NCBI GenBank assembly: GCA_004519485.1
Contig: CP038131.1
Location: 269,501-333,500, forward strand
Direction of reading: 5' to 3'
DNA length: 64,000 nucleotides
Source: Nannochloropsis oceanica
Taxonomy: Eukaryota > Sar > Eustigmatophyceae > Eustigmatales > Monodopsidaceae
Part shown: positions 21,967 through 32,108 of the stretch, piece by piece
How the letters are laid out: each line of letters opens with the position of its first letter
Numbering within the stretch: the first letter of the stretch is position 1
Translations under genes and position numbers: made by a program
The notes under the pieces: model-generated
What the model was told of the DNA's origin: nothing
The model's database searches: none
The model's input: the letters and a program-made list of their open reading frames with translations, nothing else

Positions 21967-23328
21967 ATGCATGTCGCCTCTACCCCGAAAACCATCCATG
22001 ACCTCGATGCCCTGGGAGCTCAAGTCGATCTGTCGCTTCTGTATGTCGATGACCACCTAATTGTTGTCAACAAGCAGGTTGGGCTCAGTACCATTCCTGG
22101 CAATACGTTGGTCAAGGGAGAGGGCACGGACGAGGCTTCTTCGATAGAAGTGAAACCGCCAGTACCATTGGAAAGTAGCACTGCAGACGCGGTCATGCTT
22201 CCATCTTTGTTAGCTCTCGATGAAGACCTAAAGCAATATTCCGCTGTATCGGCGCAACCAGCTCTCGCTCAAGGCAATGACACCACATCGTCATCGCCTC
22301 CCCTAGCGGCACCTCCATTCCCTGCCACCTCACCAAGCTCCCCCTCCCCACCACGACCAAACAACAAACGTAAACGCACTCATCAAGAGCTCTGGATGGA
22401 CATGCTCACCGAAGACCCAGTCACTCTACAACATACCCTCAACCTGTCCGCCGACCCATATCTCGCACGCACCCTTGCAAGCCTGCTCGCGCACAAATCC
22501 TCCGTCCCTCGCAAACGTCACATTTTTGTCGAATGGGGCGTGCGTATTCTCAAAGCCCCCTCAGACGTCATGGAAACGATATACGAGCGGCTACTCAAGG
22601 CATTCGAAGCCAAAGAGGGAAATCGTCAAGACTCGGTACAAACCCGGTTACTCCGTGTCTTTCAACAAGTCAAAACAGTGCACCGCCTAGACTGCGAAAC
22701 CTCGGGAGCCTTAGTCCTGGCCCGGACAATGCAAGCCGCCCGAAGCCTAAGCGCGCAATTCCGTGAAAAAAAGGTGGGCAAACGATACGTGGCTTTGGTG
22801 AAGGGATGTCCGCTCTGGCCTCAGCCAAGAGGCGAGGTGTGTTTGCCTATTCGTTCCGATCGCGAAACACGCCCGAAGCAAGTCATGGACCCGGAAAGGG
22901 GGAAAGAATCAAAAACCCTCTTTCGAACCGTATGTGTTGGTACTGCTGCTGGTTGTGATGGTACTGTCGAAAGGATCACTCGTGTGGAGCTGACGCCTCT
23001 GACGGGAAGGACGCATCAGTTGAGGGTGCATATGGCAGCGCTGGGGCACCCTATTTTGGGGGACAGCATTTATTCGATGGGTGATAAATGGACGAAGAGT
23101 GACATGAGAGCTTTTGTGAAACCCTATTTGACTGAGGATGATCGGTTGGAGGAAGAGGATGTGGAGGGACGGAAGGAGGAAGGCATGAAGGAAGGGTGTG
23201 TGTTGGAGGTGAAGGAGCGTACGTTGGAGACGAGGGGGGCACGCCTGCATTTGCACGCTGAGATTTTGAGTTTTCACCATCCCATTTCCGGGGAACGGAT
23301 TCGATTCGAGGCTCGAGCACCGTTTTGA
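21967..23328 (+). CDS. RluA-family pseudouridine synthase
   Basis: A single exon, 453 aa. It isomerises uridine to pseudouridine in rRNA or tRNA. The catalytic motif VHRLDCETSGALVLA at about residue 240 keeps the essential Asp. VGKRYVALVKG and LTGRTHQLRVHMAALGHPILGD are the other RluA signatures. The first core strand, LLYVDDHLIVVNKQVGLSTIPG, is at residues 20-42. About 190 residues separate it from the catalytic motif, against about 40 in bacterial RluA, with a Pro/Ser-rich part and a helical part. A smaller insert follows GDSIY. There is no clear targeting peptide, so the enzyme may be cytosolic or nuclear. It is a different subfamily from the S4-bearing pseudouridine synthase at 38793. Confidence 0.92.
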   Translation: MHVASTPKTIHDLDALGAQVDLSLLYVDDHLIVVNKQVGLSTIPGNTLVKGEGTDEASSIEVKPPVPLESSTADAVMLPSLLALDEDLKQYSAVSAQPALAQGNDTTSSSPPLAAPPFPATSPSSPSPPRPNNKRKRTHQELWMDMLTEDPVTLQHTLNLSADPYLARTLASLLAHKSSVPRKRHIFVEWGVRILKAPSDVMETIYERLLKAFEAKEGNRQDSVQTRLLRVFQQVKTVHRLDCETSGALVLARTMQAARSLSAQFREKKVGKRYVALVKGCPLWPQPRGEVCLPIRSDRETRPKQVMDPERGKESKTLFRTVCVGTAAGCDGTVERITRVELTPLTGRTHQLRVHMAALGHPILGDSIYSMGDKWTKSDMRAFVKPYLTEDDRLEEEDVEGRKEEGMKEGCVLEVKERTLETRGARLHLHAEILSFHHPISGERIRFEARAPF

Positions 23329-23498
23329 GAGATCGAAACGGCACAGGAAAAAAAATAGCTTACACGCTTGCCCGGATCTGTATTGAATTGAAGATAACAT
23401 AAAGCCAGGTTGATAGTTGGGATCCTGTACTGGTGCATATTCTTCCTTTTTTGCATCATCAATAAGTGCTATACAAGGTTCTTATAGCGTACTTTGTT

Positions 23499-26400
23499 TT
23501 ACCAAAACACCAGCGGCGGGACTTTGCCCAGATGCCGTGGCGCAGCCCTCCCAGCCCGGCGCCACCCCTCCCGCCGTCGTCCTTCCCCCTCCCCCTCCTC
23601 CAACCCCCACCCCCTGTCCCCTTCCTTACCCTTCTCCTCTAACCCCAATCTGGTGATCATGAACGCAGCCTCAAATGCCGCCTCTTGGCACACGTCCGTC
23701 AGTGCCATTGGGGATTCATGTGCCCGATCTCCTTCCATGCGCAAGAGCACCTCACCAGTCCTTTCCCCCTCGCTGATCTCTCGGGCCTTCGCTGCATATT
23801 TAGCTGCCTCCCAATAATGAACACGTCGATCCGCCAGGGACGCAATCAATAAACTAGGTGGCAACGCTTTCTTCCCCCCTCCTCCTCCTTTCCCTCCTTC
23901 CCTTTCTCCTGCTGCTGTGGAAGGCAGAAGCAAATCCAGAGTATCATAAGGAGACAGCTCTCTCAATCGGGCTTCCATGTCTCTATCCCTTCTCGGATCC
24001 CTCCCTTCCGTCCATTCATCATACTCATGTACAGTCAGAGCCAAGCTCGGGTCAGTCATCGTCCGCGCTAGATCTAAAAACGGCACTTTTAAAACCATTC
24101 CCCCAAAAACCTCCGGACAACGATGAATCCCCCCCGCCACCACCAGCGCTCCTGCGCTCGCCCCCTGTCCTACTAGCAAGCCGGGCCGTGTCCAGCCCCT
24201 CTCGAGTAACCATTCAACACACGACAAATAGTCCTGGATAGAATTTATTTTCTTCGCGCCTTTTCCCTGAGCATGCCAGCGTCGACCCAGCTCCCCTCCA
24301 CCTCGTACGTGAGCGTAAGCAATCACCCAGCAGCGGTCCAATAAAGGAAGGATTTCGGGTCTAAAACTCAGATCAAGCGACACACCATACGCCCCATAGG
24401 CAATCAAGAGTACAGGAGCAGGGCATGGCAAACCACATTTGTAGGCTAGTGTAAGCGGAATTTGGACCTCACCGTGTCTACTTTGCACCCAATGCCGCTG
24501 GCATTCGTAGTCCCGCTGCTGGTGCTGCTTAATCGGTGGACGTGCCCGTAAGGTCTCTCGATGAAGCTCGATTAATTGACGCTCCTTCATATTATATTCA
24601 TATGTGACATCCGGGAGTATGGGAGAGGTGAGCGAGAAACGAACAGCGTCAGCAAAATAGTCTTGATTGAGGCCTGGTTGAAGTCGTCCGGTTTCGACTT
24701 CACGGGGAAGAATGGGTCGGTGAAATGGAGAAGAGGTAGTAGGGGGTTGAGAAGAGGAGGAGGAGGAGGAGGAGGAGGAGGAAGAAGAGGAGAAAGAAGA
24801 GGAGGAGGGACGGCGTGCAATCACGCGGAGGCTTGGTGTGCCATGCAGGCGTTCGTACAAAACGCAGTGGTCGTGGAAAAGGTCCATGTCATCAATGCTA
24901 CCGGTGCTACTGTTAATATTGTCTCTGACTCGGCTTCTAATATCACCAGTTCTACAACTGCTCCTTTCAATACTACTACCACTTGTGCTGCCGCCTTCTT
25001 CTTCCACCAATACACACGGCGCCCATCGACTCGTGTCGCCCGTAGGGCATGTCATGAGACGATATTCTATATCCTCCTCCTTTCCCCCCTCCTCCTTCTC
25101 CTCGTCCTCACTTTGTTTCTCTTTCTCATTCGTCACCACCCAGAAGAGCCCCCCCCCATGATCCACAAAATATTGTATCCCGGCCTTCTTCTTCCGAAAC
25201 AAAAGAGGCTCACATTCCTTTTCCCTCCCTCCCTTCCTCCTTTCCTCCTTCGACCCCGGACCAGGCAGCAATTGCACCTCCGACGTAGTTTTAGAATTCG
25301 CCGAGCACGTGACAAATTTCTTGTCTTTAGTCGTACCAAGGGAGAGGAAAGAAGCCTCGTCTTCTTCTGGTATGGAATACAGTAGCCGAGGAGCGTCGTG
25401 TAGGCCCTTGCCATTGAGTTCAAGTCTGACCATCCACAATTGGTGGGGACGGCCATGATGGTTTACTTTGGTATAGTAAAGCACGCGCGTTGGGGTTGAT
25501 TTGCTAATTTCGTTTGTGTCTTCATCATTTCGCTTGGGCAGACTAGAGAAGTTTGTGTTGCTGGTACTGGTGCTGATGTTGGTACTGGTGCTGGTGCTGG
25601 TGCCGGTGCCTCGAATCTTGAACTTGTCTGCAGAGGATAAATGACCCCATTCGAAGCTGCCAATTCCTTCCCATATCCCCCTGTCGGCGGTCCACCACGA
25701 GGACGAGGGCGAAGCAGTGGACGAGGATGAAGATGATGAATTGTTATCGAAAATTCGGATGTACAATGTTGTGCCTTGCTCCATTGCCTCAGGGGCGGCC
25801 AGTGTGAAGGCCACTAAACTGCTCCTTCCCTCCATCCCTCGGTCGCTCGGAGGGCTCACTTTAAGGTCTACAAGGTGTTGGCGTTGGTAGAAGTCAGGCA
25901 TGGCATTTTGATTTAACAGAATTGTTTCAGCCTCTTCTTTGTATTCAGATGTTGATGAAGAAGTGTCTGAAGCATCCTCTGCGCCACTGTCAACAGCAGC
26001 AACAGCAGCAGATTGTTGAGGACGCCGATAGTAGATGGGATAATTGCACCCACGCGGCCGCCGGGAATAATACATGTACCCATCACCTCCCGCCTCAGCC
26101 AAGTGCGAGGTAGTTTCTTTTCCACTTTCTGCTTCTATTTCTTCGGAGGTAGGGCGAAAATAGGTATATATTTCCCTGAAGAGGGTTGCTTGGAGGCCAT
26201 GCGTGGACTGCATGGCTTTGTACGAGTAACGATTCTCAGCGTCCAAATGAGCCAGCATTTGTGTGCTGCCAGGCTCTTCCATCCATTTATAGGCGTCTGT
26301 ATCGGGGCCTCGGGGCGGTCGTGGTGGTGCATTCGCTAGTGAGGAGGAGGAGGGGGCTTTGGTGTGTACAAGGCCCGAGGCGAGAAACCTTGGGCGGCTT

Positions 26401-26516
26401 GGTTGAGTATAAGTGGAGGTGCGACAGGCGACATGGCTACACAGGCTCTTTTTTTGCTCAGTTTTCCATTGCTCCCGGGGCAGTAGCAGCAGAACTTGTC
26501 GCGGCCGACGCAGCAT
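23499..26516 (-). CDS. Oligopeptidase B-like serine peptidase (S9A)
   Basis: A single exon of 1005 residues from the first ATG; the frame runs 26 codons further up without one. The peptidase cleaves oligopeptides after basic residues in oligopeptidase B; other S9A members are prolyl oligopeptidases. The alpha/beta-hydrolase domain is clear: LLIAYGAYGVSLDLSF, VRGGGELGRRWHAQGK, the nucleophile in GQGASAGAL (Ser about 787), SLADRRVHYWEAAKYAAKAR with the acid, and a candidate His in GDRAHESP where the family usually has GHGG. The propeller is stretched by low-complexity inserts (Ser, Thr, Glu/Gly runs), giving 1005 residues against about 700 usual. The N-terminus MLRRPRQVLLLLPREQ suggests a mitochondrial presequence. 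Close relatives include PREPL, so peptidase activity is likely but unproven. Confidence 0.9.
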   Translation of the reverse strand: MLRRPRQVLLLLPREQWKTEQKKSLCSHVACRTSTYTQPSRPRFLASGLVHTKAPSSSSLANAPPRPPRGPDTDAYKWMEEPGSTQMLAHLDAENRYSYKAMQSTHGLQATLFREIYTYFRPTSEEIEAESGKETTSHLAEAGGDGYMYYSRRPRGCNYPIYYRRPQQSAAVAAVDSGAEDASDTSSSTSEYKEEAETILLNQNAMPDFYQRQHLVDLKVSPPSDRGMEGRSSLVAFTLAAPEAMEQGTTLYIRIFDNNSSSSSSSTASPSSSWWTADRGIWEGIGSFEWGHLSSADKFKIRGTGTSTSTSTNISTSTSNTNFSSLPKRNDEDTNEISKSTPTRVLYYTKVNHHGRPHQLWMVRLELNGKGLHDAPRLLYSIPEEDEASFLSLGTTKDKKFVTCSANSKTTSEVQLLPGPGSKEERRKGGREKECEPLLFRKKKAGIQYFVDHGGGLFWVVTNEKEKQSEDEEKEEGGKEEDIEYRLMTCPTGDTSRWAPCVLVEEEGGSTSGSSIERSSCRTGDIRSRVRDNINSSTGSIDDMDLFHDHCVLYERLHGTPSLRVIARRPSSSSFSSSSSSSSSSSSSSQPPTTSSPFHRPILPREVETGRLQPGLNQDYFADAVRFSLTSPILPDVTYEYNMKERQLIELHRETLRARPPIKQHQQRDYECQRHWVQSRHGEVQIPLTLAYKCGLPCPAPVLLIAYGAYGVSLDLSFRPEILPLLDRCWVIAYAHVRGGGELGRRWHAQGKGAKKINSIQDYLSCVEWLLERGWTRPGLLVGQGASAGALVVAGGIHRCPEVFGGMVLKVPFLDLARTMTDPSLALTVHEYDEWTEGRDPRRDRDMEARLRELSPYDTLDLLLPSTAAGEREGGKGGGGGKKALPPSLLIASLADRRVHYWEAAKYAAKAREISEGERTGEVLLRMEGDRAHESPMALTDVCQEAAFEAAFMITRLGLEEKGKEGDRGWGLEEGEGEGRRREGWRRAGRAAPRHLGKVPPLVFW

Positions 26517-26895
26517 TGTGTAGCTAGATGGTAATATGGACACAAGGGGGAGGTAGCCAGGCCTGGGCGATGATAATGCTCGGTCGGGATACAAAAGGCG
26601 TCCCCCGGCTAGCTACAACTGGAGATAGGACGACGACAATTCCCCATTGTATCCAGATATGAACCCCTCTGTGCGCTTTGCATGTAAAGTCATGGCATGG
26701 GGAAGGCTTAGATTTTGGGAAGAGTAGAGGTCGAAACCCGCTCGTGTCGTGGTCTGCGGCTGTAAGCGGGCTGGATATGACGCGTCTCCTCTGTCTTTTG
26801 GCTTTACCACACCATCAACCCACCAATGCGACAATTCTCTCCCCCATTCATTTTTCTTCCTAGTATACAGGCTGCCGGACCTCATATCCGCTACC
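26517..26895. promoter_or_regulatory. Divergent promoter (oligopeptidase B-like / unknown plastid protein)
   Basis: 379 bases between two diverging starts. No specific motif recognised. Confidence 0.4.
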
Positions 26896-27853
26896 ATGTC
26901 CACACAAAATGGGTTCGTCCTTGCCTTCCTAGTTGCTGTTGCCCTCAACCAGGCCACCGCCTTTTTCCTGCCCGCCTCTACCCCCATCCTCACCATGCGC
27001 TCAAGATCAGAAGCACCAGGACAAGAGCAACAAGGGATACAAAGAACAGAACGAACACGCGGGCTGGCTTCCGCACAACTGCAGGTACGTCAAGACCCGC
27101 ATCAAACACATGCCCTTCCCAGCCGCACGCTCTAGTGCTTTCTAGAAATGACCAGTCGGGGTGGCCTATTTCTTGGCTTGGATCTTCCTCCATAGGCTCT
27201 ATATCAAGAGTATACAGTTTTTTTTGTCAAAATTGGCTTCGTCGTTTGATTTCTCTCCAATAACCCTACCCGCCCAATCAACCCCACTCACCCCTCCTCT
27301 TCTACCCTTCCTTTAACCCCAACCACAGGAGGGCATGCACGGGACCGGCTCCCGCTTCCTCTCAATCCAACAACTCAAAGGCGACGAGCTTATGCCACGT
27401 ATCATCCCTATCGCTGGTGTCTACCCTGGTATCACCGTGCAAGAATTTATGGCACCCGCCTCAACTCCCTCCCCTTCCTATGGCCGTTGGGCTTATGATT
27501 TTTCTGACCCTGAGGGGCCTCAAGTTGGCACGGTTGCTTATCCGGCCAGTGCTTTGGTGCATGCGTGTGCGGATCCCGTGGTATTGATTGCGTCCAATGA
27601 TGCATTGGGCATTGATTTGGCGGGGGACCATGATATCGAGGCGATGGTGTTGGTGGATAGGGGTGATCGGTTCTTCCAAGCCACCAAGTTTTATGCTTTC
27701 GGCGCGCCTGATGGGTCGGTGGTCATTCGTTGGTTTGATAAGATTCCGGAGGGCTGGGCGTTATTGGGGAAGGTCCATTATATTACCCTTCCCTGGACGG
27801 AGAAAACAGGGAAGTTTAAGAGTGGATGGATGGAGGTTGATGAGGACGATTAA
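26896..27853 (+). CDS. Unknown plastid-targeted protein, 237 aa
   Basis: Two exons: 26896-27084 and 27329-27853, phase 0 (donor GTACGT, acceptor ACCACAG). Residues 1-22 are a signal peptide and the predicted cut ATA|FFLPA fits the heterokont plastid signature. The mature part is a compact folded-looking domain of about 170 residues with IIPIAGVYPGIT, ALVHACADPVVLIASNDALG, IEAMVLVDRGDRFF and GWALLGKVHYITLPW. I do not recognise the family. It has no membrane segment, no Cys cluster and no known catalytic motif. Codon use drifts from C- to G-ending like the neighbours, so the gene is native and expressed-looking. Likely a stromal or lumenal accessory protein; function open. Confidence 0.85.
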
Positions 27854-28115
27854 GTAAGGGAGATGGCAGCTGGTGGCCTGGGGCAATGGTTTGTGTTTTG
27901 GTGGAGGATGAAAGTAAGCACAAATAGTGACAAAGGAAAATAATAATTCAATAATACACCGAAAGAGCAACAGGTCCGACATGCATAGAGTAGAAAAAAA
28001 GAGAACTCTTCTCCTCGAATGGCCTTGTTGTTGTTTGGTTTGCTTGCAATACCCTCCATTTTCCCTCCATCAATGCATATCCCCTATTCCCTTATCCCCC
28101 CCCACCCCACTCCCT

Positions 28116-28820
28116 TTACAGCCCCATCTGATGATACAAAGGGATCTCAGTCTTTTCCGCCATTCGTTCCAAGTACGCCTTCAGCTTGGGAGGCAACACC
28201 AAACCTTTTACTACCGTCAATCCCCTTGTCTTCCCAAACACATCGATGTCATCGTACGACATCCCTCCCTCAGTCACGCAATCTGCCGAAAATATCAGCC
28301 CGTCCAGATCCTTGAGTTTCTCGCCCAGATCAGACACTAATTTAGTATTCATCAAATTTTCTGTGTAATCAAAGGGACCTGTTTTGAAAGGGTGGTTCCT
28401 CACAAACGCAGCCCTTGCGGCAGGCGTATGGAATTCAGGCAAAATGCTTGACAGTGCAAACCTCGGACGTGTACACCGTCGGCTCAAATCAGCAATTGAA
28501 TCAAAAAAAGCCTTGATATCCTCCCTGTTGGTCGCGGGCTTGAGTAATGGTTTCCCCCAGCGAGAGTCTCCATCGACGTACTTCACGATATCCATCGATT
28601 CGGGCATCACCACCGTCTTTCCCTCCGTGTTCACCATCTCTAATATAGGCACCACTTTCTTCCCCACCAACGCCGTTGGTGTCTCAATATCATCGTTGTC
28701 CAAAAAGATGAGTTGATGCGGTACCTGTTTCAAACCAAAAATCATACGTGCACGAACGCAGAAAGGGCAATGATCGTATACATACAAATTCGGCCGCTTG
28801 GCCAGGACAGGGGACATCAT
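28116..28820 (-). CDS. grxB: Glutaredoxin 2, bacterial GrxB type
   Basis: A single exon, 234 aa. It is a glutathione-dependent disulfide oxidoreductase of the unusual E. coli Grx2 class: an N-terminal glutaredoxin domain plus a C-terminal all-helical GST-like domain. The active site is CPFC in YVYDHCPFCVRARMIFGLK. VGKKVVPILEM carries the cis-Pro, and VMPESMDIVKYVD matches the bacterial enzyme closely, as does the C-terminal MSYDDIDVFGKTRGLTVVKG. The length (bacterial about 215) fits. No clear presequence, so probably cytosolic. This class is essentially bacterial, so transfer from bacteria is a reasonable inference. Composition does not differ from its neighbours, so the transfer, if real, is old. 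Confidence 0.93.
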   Translation of the reverse strand: MMSPVLAKRPNLYVYDHCPFCVRARMIFGLKQVPHQLIFLDNDDIETPTALVGKKVVPILEMVNTEGKTVVMPESMDIVKYVDGDSRWGKPLLKPATNREDIKAFFDSIADLSRRCTRPRFALSSILPEFHTPAARAAFVRNHPFKTGPFDYTENLMNTKLVSDLGEKLKDLDGLIFSADCVTEGGMSYDDIDVFGKTRGLTVVKGLVLPPKLKAYLERMAEKTEIPLYHQMGL

Positions 28821-29532
28821 AGTGGTTGTTGTAGATCTCGAAGAGGCGTAGCGGCGCCTTATGACGGCAACCTGTGTTCGTGGGGAAGTAGAAGAATTGA
28901 GACATTGCTGGGGCGATGGAAGGCCCCAGAGACCAAAAATAGAGTCCTAGACGATTATAGTGACATGAAATAAAGTTGAGGATCTCAAGCAAGACTTAAC
29001 AGCATTCTGTCCCAGACAGGCGGGTAACGTTCAGTACGGCGGCGTCTAATTGAGTTCTATTGGCGACAAGACCACGTCTTCCTTTTCCCTACAGACCTTG
29101 GATGCGGCGGCCGAGACGAAGCGATGACTCGTAAAACCGGCAATGCTCGAGCACAACAACAGCATCAACAAAGCCTGAAGCAGGCGAGGCATCCGCTCTG
29201 TCATTAGTGTGAGGGGTGGGGAGGTTGGAAGTGCCACGGCTGCGGATGAATGAATCAACCCATGAATCAATCAATGATGTGCAGATGTTGATAGCGTGTA
29301 GATGCACTCAAGATCGTGACTTGGAGACATGCGTTTTTTACGATCGTCTCTTACGGTCGCGTTTTTTCGTATTTCGGCGACCCTGTGCGGGCGGCCACCC
29401 TCCTCTTGCTCTTGTCCACCACTCCATTACAACCACATTACTCAAGTGTCACCGGCACCATTGCCATCACAGAAAACACGTGCAATACGGACAAGACGAA
29501 TTGGAGCGCCACTCCGGACAGCAGCATCAAGC
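28821..29532. promoter_or_regulatory. Divergent promoter region (GrxB / RWDD1)
   Basis: 712 bases between two diverging genes. The RWDD1 frame stays open for about 68 codons before its likely ATG, but that part has no family match and I treat it as 5' UTR. No named element. Confidence 0.4.
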
Positions 29533-30543
29533 ATGGACGCGCAACAGTACGACGAGGAACAAGCCATGGAATGCGAGTCACTGGAGTGCATCTTGATGGA
29601 CGACTTGGAAGTGTTGTCAACAACCACGCCTCGGCAATATAAGGTCCGCATCCTTCCCTTTGTAAATGGAGAGGGTGAAAATCACGTGGCTGTTCGTGCC
29701 ACATTTAGCATCCCGCCGACGTACCCCGATGTGCCGGCCGAGGTGAGCGTCGCGGCGGAGAAGGGGCTGTCCTCAACACAATGCGACGCTTTGGAGCAAA
29801 TAATGGGCGAGAAGGCGACCGAGAATGTGGGCATGGCCATGGTGTATTTGTTGGTGGAAGTGATACGAGAGTGGTTGCTCGAACACAATATCGCAGGAGC
29901 GACTGATGGTTCCATGCATGCGGAGATGCTAAAGCGAATGCATATGAAAGAAAAGGAACAGCAACGTGCCACGGACGCCGAGGCCCGCGCTGCAAATGGG
30001 GCAGCCAACGCACAATTAAGCAAAGAAGATGAATTGATGCGACAGAGGAAGTTGGACGGTACGCCTGTGACACCGGAGACGTTCATGGAATGGCGCGCGG
30101 TGTTCGATGCAGAAATGGCCGCAGTGGCAGCCAAGAAAGCAGGAGGGGGAGGAGGAGGAGGAGGGGGAGGGAGGATGGCCAAAGCTACGACAACAGTGGA
30201 TGACAGGCCTGAAAAACCGTCGGGGAAGCAGATGTTTTTGATGCATCTTGCTGGCACGGCGGATGAGGATGAGGACGGTGCGCAGGAGGATGAGGAAGCT
30301 ACGGGGGGGGAGGGAGGAAAGTTGGAGGTAGATGCAGGGTTGTTTGACGAGGGGGATGATGATGATGACAGTGATTTTGAGCTAGATTCGGAGGACGAGG
30401 ACGAGAACAGTGACGATGATAGTGATTATGGTTGCGGCGGCGAGAGCGAGGAGAGCGATGACGGTGGGAAGGGGAAGAGTGGAAAAGGAGGGGGGGGGAG
30501 AGGCGGTGGTGGAAGAGGAGGAAGGAGAGGCAAAAGAAGCTGA
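29533..30543 (+). CDS. RWDD1: RWDD1/Gir2-like RWD-domain protein
   Basis: A single exon, 336 aa from ATGG at 29533. RWDD1 (yeast Gir2) binds the DRG/Rbg GTPases and Gcn1 on translating ribosomes. Residues about 5-120 are the RWD domain: EECESLECILMDD-like start, FSIPPTYPDVPAEVSV with the YPxxxP motif, and a closing helix with IREWLLEHN. The DRG-binding segment follows: KLDGTPVTPETFMEWRAVFD and PSGKQMFL. The last about 110 residues are extraordinary in composition: a long Asp/Glu run, then Gly/Lys/Arg. Acidic tails are known in the family, but here the acidic block is followed by an RGG-like basic tail. An alternative upstream ATG at 29329 would add 68 residues. Confidence 0.9.
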   Translation: MDAQQYDEEQAMECESLECILMDDLEVLSTTTPRQYKVRILPFVNGEGENHVAVRATFSIPPTYPDVPAEVSVAAEKGLSSTQCDALEQIMGEKATENVGMAMVYLLVEVIREWLLEHNIAGATDGSMHAEMLKRMHMKEKEQQRATDAEARAANGAANAQLSKEDELMRQRKLDGTPVTPETFMEWRAVFDAEMAAVAAKKAGGGGGGGGGGRMAKATTTVDDRPEKPSGKQMFLMHLAGTADEDEDGAQEDEEATGGEGGKLEVDAGLFDEGDDDDDSDFELDSEDEDENSDDDSDYGCGGESEESDDGGKGKSGKGGGGRGGGGRGGRRGKRS

Positions 30544-30733
30544 AAAAAGTACATCAACAGGCGATATGCAAGATTTTGAAGAACGTGGACATCTAGACAG
30601 AGAGTAAAAAAAAAAGCACGTGTGAGACGCGACACGAGGAAGCAAGGGGGCATGTTTGTATGGTTTACGTACATCATTTTCTCGTCCTCGGTCTCAATTG
30701 TCTTGCTCTCTAGCAGCACAGTATTGAACGCCT

Positions 30734-32108
30734 TCACTCACACTCTTCTTTCGCTCCCTTCTTGCCTGCCTCCCGACTCCAGACCCACGCCAGCACACTC
30801 CCCAACACCGAATGACATACTGCTGAGACTGCACCTGGCAAGCCTGACAGGGGGTGCGGCAGACTCGACCGCGCCAGCACCACAGCGAGCGCTGAATTTT
30901 GCATTCCCGTTTCAATGGACACAGTCTTGGCAACTTGGCGATTAAAGCCCAAAAGCCTCGCCATTAAAAACCCAAAAAAGAAACCAAACACATGTAACGT
31001 CACGATCGCTCCTAACAAGGGTACGCCCGCTTGTGCCACTGCCCCTGCATTTGTCGCGACTACTTTACCACAGATTGCAGCAACAAGCAAACCGGATAGA
31101 ACGGGGGTGATCCGAGAGAGGGCATGGGTGAGGGAGGGAGAGAGAGAGGGCAGGAGGTAGGTGTTGGTAAGCAGGCCGAGGATGACAGGGAGGAGGACGA
31201 CTTGCAAGGTGGTGCGAAGAAGGGCGGTGGTGTCGACGGGGACAAGGGACCCCAAGAGAAGGGAGGTGAGGAGGGGAGTCATTACCCCTGCAGTAAGGGT
31301 GGAGACGGCTGTCATGCTGATGCTGAGGGCGACATCTGCGTTGGCGAGAAGGGTGACAAGGTTAGAGGCGGTGCCGCCTGGACAGCAACCTGTAGTGTCG
31401 TTTGTGAAGTGAGGAAGGGAAGGAGGAAGGATAAGGGTAAAGAAAAAACAAGTACGAATAGTAAACGAAGCGCTCTCCGCATGGCTCCCGGTAAGACACA
31501 TACTAACCAACGAGGACGACCCCAGCTGCCAAATGTGGGGGAAGACGAAAGAGCCGCGACATCAACAAAGCTACAGTTGGCATTATCGAAAATTGTGCGC
31601 ACCATCCTAGGGCTACCACCCGTTTACTACCACCTATCCGAGCGAAATCGTCCACGGAAAGGGTCATCCCCATGAGAACCATCACCGCGGACAAAGCCCG
31701 TGTGATAAACATCTCGCTCAGGCAGTCATAGAGTTGGGGCCGAGTCGCACCTAGCAAGCCGGCCAGCAGGACGTAAAAAGGGAAGTATAAACTTTTGGCG
31801 GCAGCAATCAAGGTCGCTTTAGTACTCTTTTTCTTACGGTCTCCGTCTCCGCCGCCGCCATGGGCGAATGGGCGCGGTGCAGACAGGGTGGAGAGGGCAG
31901 AGGTAGCAGTGGCGGAAAGCGATAGCCTGCTGTGCCTGCTATTACCTCTGCCCCTCGTTAGAAAAGCTCCGACTGCATCACTTTTCACTATAGCTCGATA
32001 GCAGCCCATCGTTGGCCGCGCAGGATGTCTGGATACGAAGGCCTGGGCCAGGTCTGGCCCCATACAAGGAAGCATCATAAGGAAAAAAGCAGTCGACCTC
32101 CTCACCAT
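30734..32108 (-). CDS. BASS-family (bile acid:sodium symporter-like) plastid transporter
   Basis: Two exons: 32108-31508 and 31389-30734 (418 aa), phase 1. The splice rebuilds VLVGCCPGGTASNLVTLLA, the diagnostic sodium-site loop of the family. BASS proteins are sodium-coupled carriers; plant plastid members move pyruvate and other 2-oxo acids across the inner envelope. The N-terminus MVRRSTAFFLMMLPCMG is a signal peptide cut at about AQA|FVSR, followed by a Ser/Arg-rich transit region, so plastid import is expected. About nine to ten hydrophobic helices follow, with ETGMQNSALAVVLA, the second conserved sodium-site helix. The C-terminal tail is short and charged. Its substrate cannot be set from sequence. 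Confidence 0.92.

Noticed and set aside
24576-25385. 269-codon plus-strand frame inside the oligopeptidase gene
   Set aside because: It is antisense to the propeller part; the Gly/Arg and Phe/Leu runs come from the GAG/CTC repeats of the real gene.
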